This document shows, piece by piece, positions 37,458-46,400 of a DNA stretch of 64,000 bases; within the stretch, counting starts at the first letter, position 1; every line of letters begins with the position of its first letter. The translations under genes were made by a program, and so were the position numbers. Source of the stretch: Persephonella sp. (GTDB taxonomy: Bacteria; Aquificota; Aquificia; Aquificales; Hydrogenothermaceae). The stretch covers positions 62,001 through 126,000 of the forward strand of contig NZ_JALVTW010000011.1 of NCBI RefSeq assembly GCF_027023985.1, read 5' to 3'. The notes under the pieces are model-generated. The model was not told the DNA's origin and ran no database searches. It worked only from the letters and a program-made list of their open reading frames with translations.

Positions 37458-39261
37458 AAATAGAATTTTTGTAGCTGGAAAATACCCTGAAAACCTGCTT
37501 TTTAATATCCCCAGGTTTTTTAATCTCAAAGAAGCAAGTATCTATATTGCATAAATAGGCAGTTGTTTCTTTTTTTGCTGGATACTCAATTTTTGATAGC
37601 ATTTTTTTATCTTTTTTATCTATAAATTGGGTATAGTTCCAGTAAGGAAAAACGATAAATGAGGAAAGAATAAATCTGTTTTTATCCTTTTTATCTCCGA
37701 TTATATGAACTACTGTTGGTGGATAAAGCTCAAGCATAAATCCAATTGCAGTATTCAGGTTTATATTAGATGGCAAATGTGAAATGATTTTCCGATATAT
37801 ATCTGCATAATTCATACCCCCGGTAAATGATGCAAGCTGATAAAGAGCTATAGATAATCTCCTATTTAAAACAACTATATTATCAATAAAAGAAATCCTG
37901 TTGTAGTTCAGCCCTACATCTGCCATATCTGTAAACAGATTTATTTTTTTTGAAAAATAGTATTTATCCAAGATCTTGAATAACTCCTCTGCCTTTTTGA
38001 GATACTGTTTGTTCCCAGTTATCTGGTATGCAGTCAAGAGGACTTCCAGTGTGTAAACATTTGAGTTGAGAAAATATTTTTTTATATGGGGAGAGTATAT
38101 AATTCCCTTTTCTGTCCAGCCTTTTTTCAGTATATTTCCAAGAATTTTTTCAGCTATGTTCAGATAATTGGGATTTTTAGTAAATGCATAAGCATAAAAT
38201 AAAGCCTTTGAGATAAGGGCATTTGTTCTAAAATACACAACTTCTTCAATATTTGGGGCATAACCCAGTTTTTTGACGACTTCTTCTCTTTCTTCTTTGT
38301 CTAAAACAAAATAGTCTTCTCCTGTCATTAGCAGCGTGCCGTGTTCATCTATTATGTCTGCACCCTGAGAGTTATAAAAAAAGCCTTTTTTAGTGTCATA
38401 AAGTCTGTTTACAGCAAAATCCACAAGTGATAGGGCTGCTTTTAGATATTTTTTGTTTGATGTAAATGCATAAGCATCAAAAAACATTGTTGAAAGGTCT
38501 GCCTGGTCTTTCAGGAGCTTTTCATAATGGGGCTGTGTCCAGAATTCATTTACGCTATACCTATAAATTCCCCCTTCTACAGGGTCTATAAGTTTCATAT
38601 ATCCTTCAAGGGTTTTGTCCAGCATTTTTTTGGCTTCGTTGTTGTTGAAAAATAAAGAATAAAGCATCAAAAAGTGTGGAAGTTCTTCTTCAGGGAATTT
38701 TGGGTGGCCATAAAATCCGCCGTTGTCCCAGTCAAATCTAAGCTTTACAGATTTAAAGGTTTTTTTGATATATTTCTGGGATGGTTTTTTGGGACGGATT
38801 TTTTTCAAAAATCTTTTTTGATGTCGCTGCATTCGTTTTTGGTTTTCTTTTACAAGTTCCTGTATTTCTTGAGGAGATAGGGTTCTAAAATAGTTCAGCA
38901 GATTAACCATCTCATCAGGGGATACATAAATTCCACCCCATACAATATTTCCGTTCTTGTCCAGTATTAACGTTGATGGAAGGCCACCCTGATTGTATTT
39001 TTTGTTAATTTCAGGTCTTTTTTCTGCATCTACCCTAACAGGTATGTAATATTTTTCAATTAGTTTGATAACCCTTGGGTCTCTGTATGTTGTATTTTCT
39101 ATCACATTGCACCAGTGGCACCACTGGGCATAGATATCCATTAATATGAGCTTATTCTCCTGCTTTGCCTTTTTCAGACCTTCCTCAAAGGAAAGCCATC
39201 TAATCTCTGACCCAAAAGCTATGGAGATAAAAAGTAAAAGAAAAAATATAATTTTATTCAT
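37441..39261 (-). CDS. exported thioredoxin-fold protein, DUF255/YyaL-type
   Basis: 606 residues with a signal peptide (KIIFFLLLFISIAFGS). The thioredoxin-like part (about 20-130) has YAQWCHWCNVIENTTYRDPR, a WC-x2-C redox motif, with PVRVDAEKRPE and GLPSTLILDKNG (cis-Pro). The remainder is an (alpha/alpha)-barrel-like region with GYMKLIDPVEGGIYRY and DVGLNYNRISF. This arrangement resembles DUF255 (spermatogenesis-associated 20/YyaL) proteins, but an exported form would suit oxidative or reductive control of secreted disulfides. Several Cys-rich secreted products are encoded nearby. It starts 4 bases after the stop of the previous gene. Confidence 0.87.
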   Translation of the reverse strand: MNKIIFFLLLFISIAFGSEIRWLSFEEGLKKAKQENKLILMDIYAQWCHWCNVIENTTYRDPRVIKLIEKYYIPVRVDAEKRPEINKKYNQGGLPSTLILDKNGNIVWGGIYVSPDEMVNLLNYFRTLSPQEIQELVKENQKRMQRHQKRFLKKIRPKKPSQKYIKKTFKSVKLRFDWDNGGFYGHPKFPEEELPHFLMLYSLFFNNNEAKKMLDKTLEGYMKLIDPVEGGIYRYSVNEFWTQPHYEKLLKDQADLSTMFFDAYAFTSNKKYLKAALSLVDFAVNRLYDTKKGFFYNSQGADIIDEHGTLLMTGEDYFVLDKEEREEVVKKLGYAPNIEEVVYFRTNALISKALFYAYAFTKNPNYLNIAEKILGNILKKGWTEKGIIYSPHIKKYFLNSNVYTLEVLLTAYQITGNKQYLKKAEELFKILDKYYFSKKINLFTDMADVGLNYNRISFIDNIVVLNRRLSIALYQLASFTGGMNYADIYRKIISHLPSNINLNTAIGFMLELYPPTVVHIIGDKKDKNRFILSSFIVFPYWNYTQFIDKKDKKMLSKIEYPAKKETTAYLCNIDTCFFEIKKPGDIKKQVFRVFSSYKNSIFIQKY

Positions 39262-39264
39262 GGT

Positions 39265-39903
39265 CTATAAAATATCATTTTTTGCAATTGTTTTTAAGTT
39301 ATTAATGTATTTCTCAACTAAATTTTTCAATCTTATTGCTGTTTGTGAGTCTTGAGACAGCCATAAATGCAAGATGTAATCATGCAGGTATATTACAAAA
39401 TCAAGTTTGTGGTTGTTTAGATAGTCTGAAAAATTTTTGTTATCAAAAAGATTTGAGATAATTTCTTTTATTTCAATATTTTTTAAATTTTCTTGTGGAT
39501 GTAGTATCACTAAATTATATAATTCAAGTGGAAATTTATCTAAAAAACCATAAGGCATTAATTTGGAGATGAGTTTTAAGTAATTTTTCTTTTTTAAGAG
39601 ATATACTACATAATCAGGTTCTATGCTTTTGACATCTAAGCAGTTACAAATTGTATTTAAACATCCTCTTAAAGGTTCGTTATCTTTAATTTCTGCGACA
39701 AAAATTTTTGGAATATTTAACCTGATAATCCATGCTAAAGCATTAATAAAACCAATAGATTTAGCCCTAATATGGATGATATTTTCTTTAATTGTTTCTT
39801 CATAAGAAATGGAGATTTTGTTATATGGATAGCTAAGAAAATATACATAAGAAACAAAATCCTGAATTTTACTTAAAACTGTATCTTTTTCTATTTTTAT
39901 CAT
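39265..39903 (-). CDS. soluble protein of unknown function at the end of the RHS island
   Basis: 212 residues, very low GC, no signal or membrane segment. Leu/Ile/Asn/Lys-rich helical sequence with a CNTICNC cluster near residue 85. No family recognised. No good Shine-Dalgarno; it follows the small AUA-start membrane gene by 6 bases and is followed by the DUF255 gene by 3 bases, so it is likely co-transcribed. A possible immunity or accessory protein of the polymorphic-toxin island, by position only. Confidence 0.6.
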   Translation of the reverse strand: MIKIEKDTVLSKIQDFVSYVYFLSYPYNKISISYEETIKENIIHIRAKSIGFINALAWIIRLNIPKIFVAEIKDNEPLRGCLNTICNCLDVKSIEPDYVVYLLKKKNYLKLISKLMPYGFLDKFPLELYNLVILHPQENLKNIEIKEIISNLFDNKNFSDYLNNHKLDFVIYLHDYILHLWLSQDSQTAIRLKNLVEKYINNLKTIAKNDIL

Positions 39904-39909
39904 TGTTTT

Positions 39910-40194
39910 TTATTTTAAAATACACCCCATAAAACTTTTAGTAAAAATTAAAAGCAGTGTCAAAAAGCCAAGGCTCCATATAAAGCTAATTATTCTCTCA
40001 AGATTATTAAGATGCTTATAAATAGATTTTAAGTTATACACACTAACTATGTTAATAATAAGCAAAATAAATGAATAAATAAAAAATGATAAACATTTAT
40101 TATGCCTTTGTATAAGAAAAAAATTGATAGTAAGGCCTATATAAATAAGCCCAAAAATATAAATATACCATTTTGGATACTTTAGTCTGTATAT
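39910..40194 (-). CDS. small membrane protein read from an AUA start
   Basis: A 94-codon frame runs from ATA 40192-40194 to TAA 39910-39912. GGAGG lies 7 bases before the ATA; in-frame stops lie upstream, and the first canonical start would be a TTG about 44 codons in, losing half the protein. Two to three hydrophobic helices are seen, with WYIYIFGLIYIGLTINFFLI first, then a central FFIYSFILLIINIVSVYNL and a final WSLGFLTLLLIFTKSF. The frame follows the previous stop by 16 bases and is spaced like the other genes of the tail. Function unknown; by position, immunity-like. Confidence 0.6.
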   Translation of the reverse strand: MYRLKYPKWYIYIFGLIYIGLTINFFLIQRHNKCLSFFIYSFILLIINIVSVYNLKSIYKHLNNLERIISFIWSLGFLTLLLIFTKSFMGCILK

Positions 40195-40210
40195 TTTGTT
40201 TCCTCCAGGG

Positions 40211-40465
40211 TTACCTGCAATTTTTTATTAAATGATAAATAAAAAATCCAATTACAACAAATGCCATAAAAAATGCATAAATTAAAAATAATTTCTCTAT
40301 TTTGTTCGCTTTTTTCCAAAACGGAAACAAATTTATTATGAAAATCAGTGCACATAAAATAGAACCTGCAAAATTTATACAAATATTGTCAGGAAGCACA
40401 ATTAGGGTGAAGAAAAAAAACAAAAACAAAGCCATCAAAATTAAAAATTTATATTTTCTGTCCAT
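40211..40465 (-). CDS. small membrane protein of the RHS tail
   Basis: 84 residues, with two or three hydrophobic helices at about 6-27, 30-48 and 58-78. No family recognised. It belongs to a run of small membrane proteins that follow the RHS protein, several of which are probably immunity proteins. Another frame (40182-40382) overlaps it and is judged spurious. Confidence 0.6.
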   Translation of the reverse strand: MDRKYKFLILMALFLFFFFTLIVLPDNICINFAGSILCALIFIINLFPFWKKANKIEKLFLIYAFFMAFVVIGFFIYHLIKNCR

Positions 40466-40520
40466 CCCATAATTAATCTCATCAAGTTTTCACTTAATTT
40501 CATTTTTCAATTTTTAATGG

Positions 40521-41018
40521 CTATTGTATGCTTTTCAATACTTGTTTTTCGGCCAACATGAGCAAAGTCATAATGCTATAATTTAAAATTAAAAGTAATA
40601 GGAGGTATAGAATAAATATCAAATTCCAATAAGTAATATCTGATAGACTGGAAAGTAATTTTGTTAGATTAGTTATCACAAACATGAAACTTTTAATCAA
40701 AGGTGAACCTTCCGCAAAGAGAAGACCGGCTGGATTAAGAGGAAATGGAATAATAAAAACTATTATATAAAATATAAATCGTTCTACAGAAGCTATCTTA
40801 CAGAAGATTCTATTTTTCTTAAAAATACATACCAGTAAAACAGGAATCATTATTATACTTTCTATGAAAGGAGGAGTTTGCATAAATTTTGAAAAATTTC
40901 TTAGCTTAAAAACATATAGATAAAGAACATCGGAAAACCCGATTAAAATTAAAGTAAGATGTATTTTATTCACATATTTAGCATAAATCTTAAAGAAGGA
41001 TTTTATTAATTTATGCAT
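40521..41018 (-). CDS. membrane protein paralogous to the RHS-adjacent immunity-like protein
   Basis: 165 residues, four to five helices. It is related to the protein at 42891-43403: compare ASVERFIFYIIVFIIPFPLN here with LSIERGLFYILTFIIPLDPI there, followed in both by a GxPxxxS-like segment and a final helix. AGGAGAATAAC precedes the ATG. It lies in the tail of an RHS locus where displaced tips and their immunity genes collect, so an orphan immunity protein is the best inference. Confidence 0.65.
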   Translation of the reverse strand: MHKLIKSFFKIYAKYVNKIHLTLILIGFSDVLYLYVFKLRNFSKFMQTPPFIESIIMIPVLLVCIFKKNRIFCKIASVERFIFYIIVFIIPFPLNPAGLLFAEGSPLIKSFMFVITNLTKLLSSLSDITYWNLIFILYLLLLLILNYSIMTLLMLAEKQVLKSIQ

Positions 41019-41027
41019 GTTATTCTC

Positions 41028-41372
41028 CTACATATTAAGGAAAAACTTTAAATAGGTAGTTATTTTTCTTTCTCCATAAAACAAAAAACTTATTAATTCT
41101 ATAAAGATATATTCTGTCATGTTTATGAAATTGATTTTTCCGTTTAAAATTTCAGGTTTAAATATGGCAAAGGAATCTGCCAATAAATTGATAAGTAAAA
41201 ATAATATAGTAATAGCCAGGATATAGATATAATCAGTTTTTAATTTATAAAAATTTTTAAAAACGATAAAAAATGCAAGAGAGACAGTTACAAGGAATGA
41301 AATTTCATCTTTGGAAGCTCTTATGTAGAAGGAATCTAAATATGTAAAAACAGCGGTTATATATAACATCAT
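41028..41372 (-). CDS. small membrane protein of the RHS tail
   Basis: 114 residues, three helices near 1-12, 22-41 and 47-68, with a basic Leu/Phe-rich C-terminus. No family recognised. It begins 25 bases after the small hydrophobic peptide and ends 9 bases before the next gene; likely co-transcribed. Immunity role inferred from position only. Confidence 0.6.
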   Translation of the reverse strand: MMLYITAVFTYLDSFYIRASKDEISFLVTVSLAFFIVFKNFYKLKTDYIYILAITILFLLINLLADSFAIFKPEILNGKINFINMTEYIFIELISFLFYGERKITTYLKFFLNM

Positions 41373-41397
41373 TTGAGAATCAATTTGAGGTTTGTCT

Positions 41398-41529
41398 TTA
41401 TTTTAATGTATTCCAAAGGATTAATAAAATAAAAATAGTTACTGGATGTATAGAGAGAAGAGACACTCCTCTAAGTGTTTGAAACAAGGAAACCAGTAAC
41501 TCAAAAATCTGAAAAATTAATAATAACAA
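41398..41529 (-). CDS. 43-residue hydrophobic peptide
   Basis: A TTG at 41527-41529 is placed 5 bases after AGGAGG (within AGGAGGGAGG) and opens a frame of 43 codons ending in TAA. The product is almost entirely Leu/Ile/Phe/Val (it begins LLLIFQIFELLVSLF) with one basic spot and a second hydrophobic stretch near the C-terminus. It is too short for routine prediction. The leader resembles that of the RHS gene (both contain CCTCCCTCCT on the plus strand). Could be a membrane-active small peptide or a remnant; no homologue was recognised. Confidence 0.45.
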   Translation of the reverse strand: MLLLIFQIFELLVSLFQTLRGVSLLSIHPVTIFILLILWNTLK

Positions 41530-41580
41530 GCCTCCCTCCTAAAAGATAACAACATAATAATTCTTATTTTGTAAATAAAT

Positions 41581-41958
41581 TCACTCTGTTTTTTTCGTTA
41601 TCCAGATAGGTATCTTAACAAAAAGATAAATCAAAGCAATAATTCCGGTTATGAAAGTAATATAAAAAATAGTTATAATCAACTTGTTAGTTATGTGTGG
41701 ATTTAAATATAACAGTATTAATGCTAATGAAGTAGGTATCAGGAAAAGAATTAAACTTTTTATCAAACCTAAATATTTATCTACTATATTTAAAAAAGGT
41801 AAGGAAAAGGCGATATAAAGAATAATATCAACAAACATAAAGTGTTTACTATTGTTAGATTTTGATAAATAACTAATACCTTGAATTAACAAGTCCATAT
41901 AATAAAATATCATCGTGAAGGCAATAAATAGTTCGATAATTTCCATCTTTTTCTTCAT
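41581..41958 (-). CDS. membrane protein following the displaced RHS tip, candidate immunity protein
   Basis: 125 residues from ATG 41956-41958; the longer frame (from 42039) overlaps the displaced tip and is less likely. About four helices: 6-30, 40-58, 64-85 and 92-115. It follows the stop of the displaced tip by 7 bases, the position of an immunity gene in RHS/CDI systems. Its basic C-terminus ends KIPIWITKKTE. No family recognised. Confidence 0.58.
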   Translation of the reverse strand: MKKKMEIIELFIAFTMIFYYMDLLIQGISYLSKSNNSKHFMFVDIILYIAFSLPFLNIVDKYLGLIKSLILFLIPTSLALILLYLNPHITNKLIITIFYITFITGIIALIYLFVKIPIWITKKTE

Positions 41959-41965
41959 TTTTTCT

Positions 41966-42304
41966 TCATTGTTTACATTTGATATTTGGTGAAATACAAT
42001 TGTTAATAAGAAAAATACCTGCACCGATACATAAACCACACGAAATATTAAGATTCTTTATTCTTCCGCGCACTAATATTGCACCTGTGCATAACTCAAT
42101 ACAAGAAGCAGCTTGTCTCCATCTCTCTGTTGCCATTTTAGCTAAACATCTGGTTATATCTGCAAATTCTATTTCACATCCAGTATTAGGTTCTTCACAT
42201 CCACATGCTCCTAATTGTTCACAAATAGGAGGTCCCATAGGTGGACCAAATAACCTTCCTTCCCAATCCCCATAATTCACAAAATCACAGCCTGTATATT
42301 CATA
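41966..42304 (-). pseudogene. displaced RHS C-terminal tip
   Basis: Reading from about 42304 gives YEYTGCDFVNYGDWEG, which matches the end of the RHS core in the full protein (YGYTGCDFVNYGDWWG). It then diverges into a tip of about 85 residues with 11 Cys (for example CEQLGACGC and SCIELCTGA). No start codon or full RHS body precedes it, and an in-frame TGA lies shortly upstream, so it is a silent cassette. GTG 42280 could in principle start it but has no ribosome site. Displaced tips of this type arise when a new tip is swapped in by recombination at the core. Confidence 0.75.
42270..42298 (-). repeat. 29-bp direct repeat, copy 2, at the start of the displaced RHS tip
   Basis: Identical over 29 bases to 43731-43759, in the same orientation. 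It encodes the last conserved residues of the RHS core (CDFVNYG). Confidence 0.9.
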
Positions 42305-42312
42305 AAAAATTA

Positions 42313-42864
42313 CTATTTTTGGTCAAAAAGATTAACATAAAAAGACAAAAATATAATATATTTTTTAATTTCCAATTTAAGAAAAGTATCATGATTATAT
42401 AGTATATGTTCTAAAGATACTTCAAATTCAGCTATATGTTTATTTTTAATAATAAAAATTCTGTATAATTCCTCATAAATATCTCCAGCATTTGCTGTTA
42501 AAGCACCAGTATTATTATGAAATAATTCGAACTCTAAACCAAAGAAGGATCCTAAAATTTCAGGCTTATTTATAGCTGTATTAAAAATTTCATCTATTTC
42601 CCTTAAGAATACATAAAAATTGTCAGGTTTATATACTTCTTTTGTAAATTCATGCTTTTTTATTTCGTAAAATGTTGCTTTTAAAAGTTTTTTATCTGTA
42701 AGAATAAAAAGAGCATATGCACTAAAATTGGAATAATTTAAATAAATATTTTGTAAATTATTTAACAAATTTTCCCTTTCCATATCCACAGCAAATTTGT
42801 GCAAGCTTTCTAAAGTCTTATGTCCATATTCTATAAATTCGTTAATATACTTAAATGTATCCAC
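42313..42864 (-). CDS. soluble protein of the RHS tail, function unknown
   Basis: 183 residues from GTG 42864 (GAGGA 11 bases upstream). Charged and helical, without a signal peptide or membrane segment. It contains YEELYRIFIIKNKHIAEFEV and no recognised domain. It sits between the RHS-adjacent membrane protein and the displaced tip. It may be an immunity or accessory protein; the sequence does not decide. Confidence 0.6.
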   Translation of the reverse strand: MDTFKYINEFIEYGHKTLESLHKFAVDMERENLLNNLQNIYLNYSNFSAYALFILTDKKLLKATFYEIKKHEFTKEVYKPDNFYVFLREIDEIFNTAINKPEILGSFFGLEFELFHNNTGALTANAGDIYEELYRIFIIKNKHIAEFEVSLEHILYNHDTFLKLEIKKYIIFLSFYVNLFDQK

Positions 42865-42890
42865 AATAATTATTCCTCAAATAAACATTT

Positions 42891-43403
42891 TTAATTGTAA
42901 TCATTTTTTTGTAGAGTCTTAAAGTATTCATTCTCTCCATATAAAAGAATTAATGCTATTACATAGTTTATTATCAAAGTAAGAATTATCATGTATTTTG
43001 ATGCGTCCGAATTCAGTAATAAAGAAATTAGTTTATAATAAGAATCCATTATTGGAATCCCTTCGATAAAGAGTATTACTGCTATAGGATCCAAAGGAAT
43101 GATAAATGTGAGAATATAAAAAAGCCCCCTTTCTATGGACAGAAATTTACATGCATAATAAGTAAACTTGGAATTTAGATTTAGAAAACAAAGCATTATT
43201 AAAGAAAGCACGAACCCGCCCTGTAGAATATACCAACTGAAAATTCTAAACTTTGCATAAGGATTTGATATAAAAAAATAAAAGAAAGATATAAAACCTA
43301 AAACAACTAATATAAAATGAACATATAATATGTATCTTATATATAACTCATTGTATAAATATATGAGCTCTCTAAATTTTCTCATATATACTATTTTCTC
43401 CAT
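42891..43403 (-). CDS. membrane protein next to the RHS tip, candidate immunity protein
   Basis: 170 residues from ATG 43403, overlapping the RHS stop by 13 bases; ATG 43385 (164 residues) is an alternative, with GGAG some 12 bases before it. About four helices (23-46, 57-77, 92-110, 140-158) are seen. The overlap with the RHS gene and its membrane nature suggest the cognate immunity protein to the current tip. It is related to the protein at 40521-41018. Confidence 0.68.
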   Translation of the reverse strand: MEKIVYMRKFRELIYLYNELYIRYILYVHFILVVLGFISFFYFFISNPYAKFRIFSWYILQGGFVLSLIMLCFLNLNSKFTYYACKFLSIERGLFYILTFIIPLDPIAVILFIEGIPIMDSYYKLISLLLNSDASKYMIILTLIINYVIALILLYGENEYFKTLQKNDYN

Positions 43404-46400
43404 TTCACATCAAAATCAGGTAAAGGACTTCCAAAAAAATCAAAAGGATTTTCTGTATTAATACAATGTAAGAAACAATATCCATGTTCAGAGGTATACA
43501 TTATTATTGCTGTTATATTACCGTTGTTTTTTTCACACTCTATCTTATAAAAAATTTGTAAGCAAGCTCTGACGCAATTTTCCCATTCATCAGTAACTTT
43601 CCAGAAACCGAGTTTTCTAAATAGAGGACAGAAAAAGGAGGCTACACGACATGGATAAAAATCTCCCGTTTCTTTACAAGCATCTTCATAAATTTGGCAG
43701 CTTTCTGTTCCAAATAAACCCCACCAATCTCCATAATTCACAAAATCACAGCCTGTATAGCCATAAAGGTTAATCCCTCCTTCAAAGAGTATGGGGTCTC
43801 TCTGAATAAATCTTCTGAGCTGTGGAGAATAATATCTGGTTCTTAAGTAGTATAGGCCTGTTTCTCTGTCGTAATATGCTCCAGTATATAAGAAAGGTTG
43901 TTCTATTTTTTCATCTATATTTCTGATATTTCCATCTGGCCAGTAGTCATAGAAATTTACAATTTTACCTTTATTATCAGCAACGGCTATCACCGAACCT
44001 TGATGATTATGTATGTAATAGTAAGTTTTGTATCTGTTCCCTTTCTTTATTACCATTGCAACAGGCCTATCCAGTTTCCCAGGGATATAAACATAATATC
44101 TTTCTTCTTTGAGATTTCCTATCTGGAATATTCTCTCATATAGTAAATTCCCATCTACTCCGTAGAAATACTCATAAACCTGGTTATTTGTTTCCTTCTT
44201 TAATCTGTAATCTAATGGGTTGTATGAAAATTTTATTTCTTTGTTGCCGATTTTTACAGCTTTCAGTTTGTTGTCGTAGTTATAAACAAGTTCTTTCCTC
44301 CCAGAATTACTTTCCCATAAAATAAGATTTCCCAGGGAATCATATTCCAAGTTTTCCTGACCTGAATCTGTTTCTAAGCTTGTAAGCTGAGAGGCAGAAT
44401 CATATACCGCATTTCTAAAAATAAAAGGTTTTATAGTATTAAGATTTCCAATAGTTCCTATATGTTCTTGTTTTATAACTCTTCCCATATCATCACGTTC
44501 GTATTTTATGTATATTTTTCCAAACCTATGTCCTAAAATTTTAATTTTACTGACTAATCCACGTTTATCATATTTATACTTAATTTTAATTCCTTTGAAT
44601 TTAATCTTTTTAAGTAAACCTCTTTTGTTATATTTATATCTAATTTTCCCCTTTTTGAATTTTATCTGTTCTACATTGCCATCTTTATCATAATCATACC
44701 TAACTTCAAAGTTCCCTGGATAATTTATAGATTCCACAAATCCACCAGGTGAATATTTATAAGAAACTGATAGGTTTAATGTTTTCTCTGTCAGTTTTAT
44801 AGGTCTGTTTAGAACGTCATATTCTATTTCTATAGATGAGTCTGGATTCTCGGCTTTTATTATATTTCCGTTGAAATCATACTGGAATTCTTTATAACTA
44901 CCATCTGGATAGTTGATTTTTGTTAATCTGCCTGAAATGTCATACTCATAGGTTATCTTTTCTCCATTAGGGAGCGTTATAGAAGTAAGTCTGAAATTAT
45001 TGTCATAATCTTTTTTTATTGTGTTGTTTAATGGGTCTTGTAGACCTGCAGGATAACCGGCTATATCTCTCAAAAATTTCCATTTATTTCCGTTGTAATC
45101 TATAAAACCTGTTATTCTTCCTATCTCATTTTTTTCGTAAGAGTAGCAATTGCCTTCCTTACAAACCTGCACAAGTAAATCTAATGGATTATAGGTATAA
45201 GTTGTTTCCTTTCCTAAAGGGTCAATATATCTGACTAAGTTTTTATGATTGTATTCAAAAGAATAAATATTTCCTTCAGGGTCTTTAATCTGGGTAACTC
45301 TCCTTAGGGTATCGTAGCTGTATTCATATTTATTTCCTTGAGGGTCTGTTACCTCTAATAAATCGCCAATATTACTATATTTGAACTTCCATTTTCTTCC
45401 GCTTGGAAGTGTAATTTCAGAAGGATAACCGAAATCATCATATTGTATGCTTACAGTTCTATTTTCAGGAAGTATGACTTTTTCTACTAAACCTTTATCG
45501 TTATAGATAATCTGTTTTTGAGAACCATCCGGATATTGTATTGAGGTCAGATTACCGTTGCTATTATAAGTAAATATGTATTCATTGCCATTTCTGTCTT
45601 TAAACCTTGTTGGAAAGTCATATTCATTATAAGAAAATTCTTCATAACTGCCATCTGGATATTGTATTTTGGTTATATTCCCTTTTTCATCATAGCTTAA
45701 CTCAGTTCTGTTTCCTTTTGCATCAACAAATATACTTCTCAGTCCATCTGAATTATAGCCAAATAAGGCTATTCTTCCTTTTTCATTAAATATTTCTTCG
45801 GTCCAACCGGGATATATATTCCAGTAAGAAACCCATGTTCCATCTGGATAATCTATTCTTGTGTTGTAATCACTTCTCCATGTTCTATATTTTTTGATTT
45901 TTCCGTTAGGTAGTTCTATTGCAGTTAATGCATAACCTTCCCACGTTGTGTAATAGTTGAATTTATAAGTCCCGTTAGGAAGTTTAAGTCCAACAAGATA
46001 TCCTTTGTCATCATATTGATATTCTATTACCGTTCCATAAGCGTCTATATTTTTTATAAGATGTCCTTTGGAATCATACTCATAAGATATTGTTATTCCA
46101 TTAAAAGTAGATATTGCACTGACTAATCCCTGGTCATTGTATTCTATTGAAATTTCTCTTCCAGAGGAGTCTATAATTCTTACAGGCTTAAATGGGATAC
46201 TATCATCTTCATACTCAAATTTTATGTAGTTCCCATTTCTATCTCTAATTTCAACTAATTTTCCAATTTCATCAAAAATCCAGTATATTCTGTCTATTTT
46301 TCTATAAAGGACATACTGATTTCCTTCTTTTCTGAGTTCATCGGTGACTCCATATTCTGGTATAAATGTATTATTTGTCTGGTCATAATAAAAATGAACT

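Noticed and set aside
40182-40382. 66-codon minus-strand frame overlapping the 84-residue membrane protein
   Set aside because: It is out of frame with 40211-40465, which has better membrane features and gene spacing.
41979-42275. Plus-strand 98-codon frame opposite the displaced RHS tip
   Set aside because: It mirrors the RHS tip, which is supported by homology to the core end; no ribosome site.
43850-46300. Short repeated DNA such as CCATCTGGATA within the RHS gene as a possible repeat array
   Set aside because: These repeats are the codon-level echo of protein YD repeats; spacing is irregular and not a CRISPR.
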